From Physcomitrium patens (lineage: Eukaryota > Streptophyta > Bryopsida > Funariales > Funariaceae): a stretch of DNA of 64,000 nt. The translations under genes and the position numbers were made by a program. Numbering within the stretch: the first letter of the stretch is position 1; every line of letters begins with the position of its first letter. Location of the stretch: positions 3,633,538 to 3,697,537 of the forward strand of contig NC_037273.1 in the NCBI RefSeq assembly GCF_000002425.4, given 5' to 3'. This document shows positions 59,277-64,000 of the stretch, in pieces. The notes beneath the pieces were generated by a model. That model ran no database searches and was not told where the DNA came from. It was given only the letters and a program-made list of their open reading frames with translations.

Positions 59277-60612
59277 TGTCGTATTACGTGCTTTCCTGCT
59301 CGAGAATGCGCCAAGCGTCTGGCTGTAGAAGGTAGTATGGAGATCCGCCGATAGTCAAGCAGTCTATCAGTTTTTACTGCTGGAATATAAACGACAGCAA
59401 GAATACACCGTAAATCTTTACAGATGCTCTTCGACTGCTTGTCGAAGTCCTTTTTTTGCCCCAGCCGGTAGGTCTCTAGACGTTACAGAGAACCCCAAAC
59501 AACCCAAACTGTTAATCTTTAATACCCCTTTGTACTTACGATCTTGTATCCACTGACTGTCTTGTTAGATTAACCCAATAAATTTCATTCACTCCGCATA
59601 CTCAATCCTATAGACACCCCTTTAATCCTTCAATCACAGACGTAACTCGATTTTACAAAACAGTCAAGAGTATTCAAACCCACTTCATTTAAAAATCCCG
59701 ATTCACCATTACAACACTGACTTCAGCAGCGATTGCCTCAGTCGTCTCAAAACTCTACGAAGAAGAAAAATCCAAATTCTATGTCTTTCCTTCCCCGACC
59801 CGAACCATGAAGCTCCTCTCTCTAATTCCCTTGATCTTCCAAAAACCTCCAATGAAAACCGAACTAGTAACCTTGCAAAAGCTTGAAAACTCGCTCCCCC
59901 CCCCGATTCCCCCAAAAAAAAAACCTCCCCCCTCAAAACTATATCCCCCCTTAACCTTATCCTCTGAATTTCTTCAATCTTCCATCTTAGATCCGGAATT
60001 GGCTCCCACCTCAAGCTTGGATCCAAAATTGGCTCTCGCCGTCAAGCTTTTTCCTCCGTTTTTACCTTTAAGAAATCCATTTACCGAAAACAACGTTCCC
60101 TGAAACGGCACAGAGAACAAGACAGCCTGAAACAGAATCGAACCCCGTAATCAGGACCACATTGAGTCGCCCGACCAATTCAGGTCCTATATTGGGAAAG
60201 ATGCCCGTAGTAACCTGGATGTTCCCGTAATTGGGTCAAATTGGTCCTCGCGTCAGATTGGCTAAGACCCGTAGTAAGACCTGGATTTCCCGTAATTAGA
60301 CTGCATTGGGTTGACCGACCAATTCATGTCTCATATTGGATAAGAGGACCTGGATTGGATTATCGAAATTGGATCCAATTGGCTCCTCGAACCCGTCGTG
60401 TGAATTGGTCCTTCTCTTCCTGCTGACTCCCGTTATTGGAATCGAATGGAGCATTTCAGCATGCCCCAGCTGACTGTAACGGAGTGACTGAACCTGACCA
60501 CTCAGTATTTGTACTAGAGTTGGTTGATGCTCCCAATATTCGAGGTAACTGAATATTAATAAAATTCTCCTTTCTTTTTATTTTCACTGTATACTCATGT
60601 TACAACACGACA
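59277..60612 (-). repeat. 5' LTR of the LongLTR element
   Basis: This partner of 51960-53294 is about 98% identical by eye, with the same ends and the same internal repeats (about 60170-60400). Differences are mostly transitions. Confidence 0.92.
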
Positions 60613-61154
60613 ACGGCTTGAGTCCATTTTGTTACATAATCTGTTGCTATCAATATATACCGTTTTTGTCTATTTCTCAAGGCTGGTGCAATTGGTCCCA
60701 CAAAATCAATTCCCCATTTTTCAAAAGGCACTTGAGCCACAATTAGAGTCAATGGCATTGTTGAAGTTCTAGTAGGTCGACCCATTCTCTGACGTGGGTC
60801 ACAATGAAGGATGAATTGGTGTGCATCTGCAAATATTGTTGGCTATCAATAACCAGCCTATAAAGCTTTACGAGCCGTGTTGTCCCCCGCAAAATGCCCA
60901 CCACAACTGTCCAAGTAGCAGCCTTCCAATATAGTACTCACTTCAGTCTGATAAATACAGCATCACAAAACTCCATCTTTCCTTTGTTTATATAAAGGTT
61001 CACTAATCATCGTATAAGGTACATATTTTAATATTAAGCATCGTTTAAGCTTTTCATTAAAATTGGGTGGAAAGGTTTGAAATGTCAAGTATTGAATTAT
61101 TTCACTATACTCTTGAGTAATTACATCTACCACAAATAGTTTTACATCGAGTAG
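60613..61154 (-). pseudogene. AspTy3-eta integrase, N-terminal and core part
   Basis: The minus strand shows a GGHFAGDNTARKAL zinc-binding-type stretch near 60900, then VPFEKWGIDFVGPIAPALRN and YILIATDYVTKWTQA up to 60616, the first half of the catalytic core. The LongLTR element starts directly after, with acgg/acaa flanks. Confidence 0.85.
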
Positions 61155-61874
61155 TGTAGAATGTATAAATGACTTTTTTGGTTCGTTATCGGTTAAATAG
61201 TAGTAATGTTGGGATTTAGATGAATGGTTAGTTTGATTAGTTGTTAATAGTAGGAAGTTAGGAACATATGCGGTTAAGAAGCCAAAGTTTCACAACCTGT
61301 GGAATCTGCTGAATGACGATTCATATTTTGGTAGGATAAAGAGGTTGAGGAAGAAGGAATGGGGGCCAGACTGTGATAGTCGTGAGCCAGGGTAAAGCTT
61401 AGAGCTACCCTTTTGTTTTCTTTGCTTTTTTGTTTTTCTTTAGTATTGGATTTAAGAAATGGATTGCTGAAACTGTGATTGAGATATTGAAAATTATGAA
61501 TTCGAATTAATTAATTTGGAGAAAAAAAGTGAGATTGTGATAATAGAGATTATTGCATTGTGTTAGTAGCACTGGAAGATTGAGTAAAAGTAAAGGAATT
61601 GAGAATTGAAGTATTGTGGAAAGAGATTAAGCATCCTATAGATGTCAGAAATGTCAGTGATATTTAGTAGCTGTAGGGCAGTGAACGATTGTAGAGATTG
61701 TGAAGGGATTGAATTGAGATGAGGAAGAGAACTTTGGAAGTTTTAGATAATTAATACATAATCAATTGTGACATAACATATCCAATTCATACAACGAGTC
61801 TTTCTCCAAGATTGAACCCACCTATACTGATCAAATATCTTGGTATTTTGAGTCCGAGTCAAACGACGATTACA
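61155..61874 (+). repeat. 5' LTR of AspTy3-theta
   Basis: This 720-bp LTR runs from TGTAGAATGTATAAATGAC to ACGACGATTACA, four bases before the primer site. It aligns inverted with 49831-50597 and 48296-49058. Confidence 0.82.
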
Positions 61875-61878
61875 TTTT

Positions 61879-61896
61879 TGGCGCCGCTGCCGGGGA
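61879..61896 (+). other. Primer-binding site, tRNA-Asp type
   Basis: TGGCGCCGCTGCCGGGGA differs at one base from the tRNA-Asp site TGGCGCCGTTGCCGGGGA common in plant Tat/Athila-like Ty3 elements. This fixes the LTR end and the family's primer. Confidence 0.9.
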
Positions 61897-61949
61897 TTGA
61901 CAATAGTATGAAATGTTAAAGAATTGATGGTACAAAAGACGAGATCGAA

Positions 61950-63913
61950 GGAGTATGAGCGGTGATTACGACTATGATAATCACAGAAGGAATCAACAAG
62001 TAAAGGAAAGACAAGAGCGATTTTATTTCAGAAATTTATTACGACAACAACAAGAAGGGATTCAACGTAAGAAACGTCGATAGAGTTGGATAAAGCCATG
62101 GCTACATGCATGTGCGAGTATTTGAGCATATCCAAGTTCTGAAAGAAGTACAATATTGCACCATTATATACCATTGGAGAAATTACCGCGAGGGCTTGTA
62201 GGGGATACCACGAGTAACGAAGCGTCAGAGTCAAGTTCAGTAATTATAAGAAGTATAAGTACAGAAGAATTGAATAATAGCGATAGTTTACAAGAAAGAA
62301 GAGTGAGCTAATATCAAATTGGAACAAAAAGAAGAATTCATATTAATATAGCAAGAAGACCAGCGCAAGCACCAATGGCAGAAGAAGCACCCGCAGTGCC
62401 AATAGCGGTACAGATGGGAGCAATTGGAGATCGCACCACCAGCGTGGCTCCATTACCCACGTTTAATGGATGGCCGGGTTCTGATCCCGATCAACACCTG
62501 TCCCAATTTTTGACAGTGTGTGTAGCCAATAATGGCAGAACTGAAGATATCTGGCAGTAATGGCTGCCAGCGACTTTAAAGGATACAGCGTTTGAATGGT
62601 ATATTCGACAACCAGTGGGATAATTTTCTAATTAGGAAGCATTAAAAAATACTTTCTTAACTCATTTTCGACCAATAGGATTCGAAGATCGTCTTCGAGA
62701 AAATTTGCTGAATAGTAAAATATTTGTGAGAGAATCGGTGCAGTCGTATTATGGCCGAGTTACAGATATATTACGTAAATGGTCAAACAATCAAATGCCA
62801 GACGCATTTATATTGTCAATAATAGTGAATGGGTTGCATCCCCCAGAATTGAAGATGTTTGTTAAGGAGTCTCAACCAGTTACGGTAGCTGCCTCCTTAG
62901 CACGTGCAAAGGTATGGGAGGAGTGCCATTATGATCAACTGTTGATGGTGGGAACCACAATGATTCCTAGTGTAGGAAATCAAGTTCCAATGACCAATAC
63001 GATGATAGGGAGCTACCCACGAATGATTGCGCCTAGTATGGGAAATCCCAATTCTCAAGGATTAGTTAATGCCACTCCTTTGCAGGCGATACCACCCGTG
63101 GCAACTTATCCTTCGCCGATGGCATATTGACAACCTGAAGTACCGATGAATGTAACAATTAACGATTCTAACGAAGCTCTATTGTTAAATCTAACAAAGA
63201 AAATGGAAGAATTAGCCATGCATATGACTAAAGATAAAGAGAAAAGGCATAAACCTTCTAATATGAGACCTAATGTATGGTGTAATAACTATAAAGGGCA
63301 AGGACACTTTGATACGGAATGCCTCTTGCCTCATCAGAAGATGGGACAGTGTATGTATTGTGGAGGAAAGCATAACACTGCCAATTGTTGGTACTTACCA
63401 AGACAACAAACAATGATACAACCAACTGTATGGGATGTAAATCAAGTGCAAACAGGAAATACGGGTGGATGGAATGGAAATAGAAATAATAGAGTGAATC
63501 GTGGTTTCAGAAATTTCTAAAATCCTAACTATAATCAGCCCTACGGGACCAATATGCAGAATGGTGGCCAAAATCAAATGGGAAATCAACCATCGATGCC
63601 AATACAACAGACCAATTCAGCAATGGCGATAACTAGTCAACCTGGATCCTTTACTGCACCAACATGGAACCAACCTAGAAGGTATGTCCCGACGGAGACT
63701 CCCAATGTACCTGACGGGACAAGAAGAAAACCAGTTCGTTGTTTTCGATGCCGCCAATTGGGTCATTATGCAAGTGATTGCAACAACCCAAGATTTGTCG
63801 AAGAATACGTACCTCTTTGCGTAAATTGTAAGCAATCTGGTCATTATTACTACCAATGTAATGTGCCTTTTAATCCAAATAGTAGGGACCAGCACATGAT
63901 ATCAACAGTGTAA
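61950..63913 (+). pseudogene. AspTy3-theta gag region
   Basis: A basic leader peptide starts near 61954 (MSGDYDYDNHRRN). The capsid-type core lies near 62375-62900, with LPTFNGWPGSDPDQHLSQF, a phrase typical of plant Ty3 gag, and FEWYIRQP near 62594. Zinc knuckles follow: CMYCGGKHNTANC near 63353-63391, CFRCRQLGHYASDC near 63740 and CVNCKQSGHYYYQC near 63820, with another knuckle-like stretch just before the first. The nucleocapsid would bind element RNA. A few breaks. Confidence 0.82.
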
Positions 63914-64000
63914 ATTATAGAAGAAACAAACAAACCACAGGAATCACCGGTACATCGGATGGAAGTGATTCACGTAATATTGACAAGAAATCAGCAAAAA

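Larger units (their letters stand above)
51960..60612 (-). mobile_element. LongLTR element, nearly whole Ty3-type retrotransposon with atypical pol
   Basis: This 8653-bp element on the minus strand has LTRs of 1335-1336 bp (51960-53294 and 59277-60612), a primer-binding site, a long gag-protease frame, RT, RNase H, integrase with a GPY/F-type end, and a polypurine tract. No chromodomain was seen. The LTRs differ at about 25 sites by eye (about 2%), so it is a recent insertion, perhaps around one million years at typical plant rates. Flanks acaa (51956-51959) and acgg (60613-60616) fit a 4-bp duplication with two transitions. All parts are present; about four to six breaks lie in pol. Lineage is uncertain: a non-chromovirus Ty3 group, possibly akin to bryophyte or lycophyte groups. 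Confidence 0.88.
49831..61154 (-). mobile_element. AspTy3-eta, 3' half of a Ty3 element, split by the LongLTR element
   Basis: The 3' LTR is at 49831-50597, with a purine tract on the minus strand at 50613-50598 (AGGAGTGGGGCT). Upstream on the minus strand come an unrecognised tail (51130-50640), the integrase C-terminal part (51959-51140), then after the 8.65-kb LongLTR insertion the integrase core and zinc-binding region (61154-60613). AspTy3-theta enters at 61155; the 5' part is outside the window. It is moderately AT-rich with several breaks, younger than Chromo2-epsilon and older than the LongLTR and theta elements. Confidence 0.8.
61155..64000 (+). mobile_element. AspTy3-theta, 5' part of a Ty3 element, runs off the window
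   Basis: Plus-strand element: 5' LTR 61155-61874, tRNA-Asp primer site 61879-61896, leader, and a gag region with several zinc knuckles up to about 63913; protease and the rest lie beyond 64000. It is inserted in the integrase of AspTy3-eta, a member of the same family in opposite orientation. The 5 bases before the LTR are agtag; the other flank is not in view. It keeps ordinary GC content, so it is probably rather young, with a few breaks in the visible part. Confidence 0.85.

Noticed and set aside
51956-60616. Lack of a 5-bp duplication read as sign of chimaeric recombination between two LongLTR elements
   Set aside because: A 4-bp duplication with two transitions restores the reading register of the interrupted integrase and agrees with four other family insertions, so simple insertion is the better explanation.

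Overview
This window is retrotransposon-packed plant chromatin. I found no convincing host gene, rRNA or tRNA. Evidence for a land plant: plant-type Copia and Ty3/gypsy chromoviruses, a primer-binding site matching tRNA-Asp as in plant Tat/Athila-like elements, and LTR promoters with plant-style TATA boxes. One Ty3 family has an unusual reverse transcriptase (FLDD motif) that I associate more with early-diverging plants or fungi than with flowering plants. A bryophyte, lycophyte or fern is therefore possible, but this is weak inference. Older copies are extremely AT-rich, and differences between copies are mostly transitions, as expected from long cytosine methylation.

Five LTR families are nested in each other. 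Names are mine. (1) Chromo1: chromodomain-bearing Ty3 elements with LTRs of about 300-360 bp full of heat-shock-element motifs (copies 1a, minus, 2693-16529; 1b, plus, 10472-16381). (2) Chromo2: related, older chromoviruses with LTRs of about 540 bp (a plus-strand remnant on the left; copies alpha, beta, gamma, delta and epsilon on the minus strand from 18600 to 49830). (3) LongLTR: a Ty3 element with 1.33-kb LTRs and 4-bp target duplications; one nearly whole copy at 51960-60612 and at least seven solo or partial LTRs of the same or related subfamilies. (4) AspTy3: Ty3 elements with LTRs of about 720-770 bp and a tRNA-Asp primer site (zeta, eta, theta; 48296 to the right edge). (5) One Copia element (34685-40007).

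Layout: 1-1899 is AT-rich and repeat DNA. At 1900-17185 a plus-strand Chromo2 remnant is split by Chromo1a, which is itself split by a LongLTR solo LTR and by Chromo1b, the latter sitting inside its 5' LTR. At 17186-17530 is a LongLTR-type pol fragment, the host of that Chromo2 insertion. At 17531-18599 is a tandem repeat in AT-rich DNA. At 18600-48295 Chromo2-alpha holds beta, which holds two LongLTR-type LTRs, the Copia element and delta; one of those LTRs holds gamma, which holds two more LTRs. From 48296 to the end, AspTy3-zeta holds Chromo2-epsilon, which holds AspTy3-eta, which holds the nearly whole LongLTR element and AspTy3-theta. Nesting gives the relative age: Chromo2-alpha and beta are old, whereas Chromo1b (LTRs about 3% apart by eye) and the whole LongLTR element (about 2%) are recent.

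The main points of interest are the heat-shock-element array in the Chromo1b LTR, the LongLTR family with its 4-bp duplications and atypical pol, and an unrecognised coiled-coil-like tail after integrase in the AspTy3 family.
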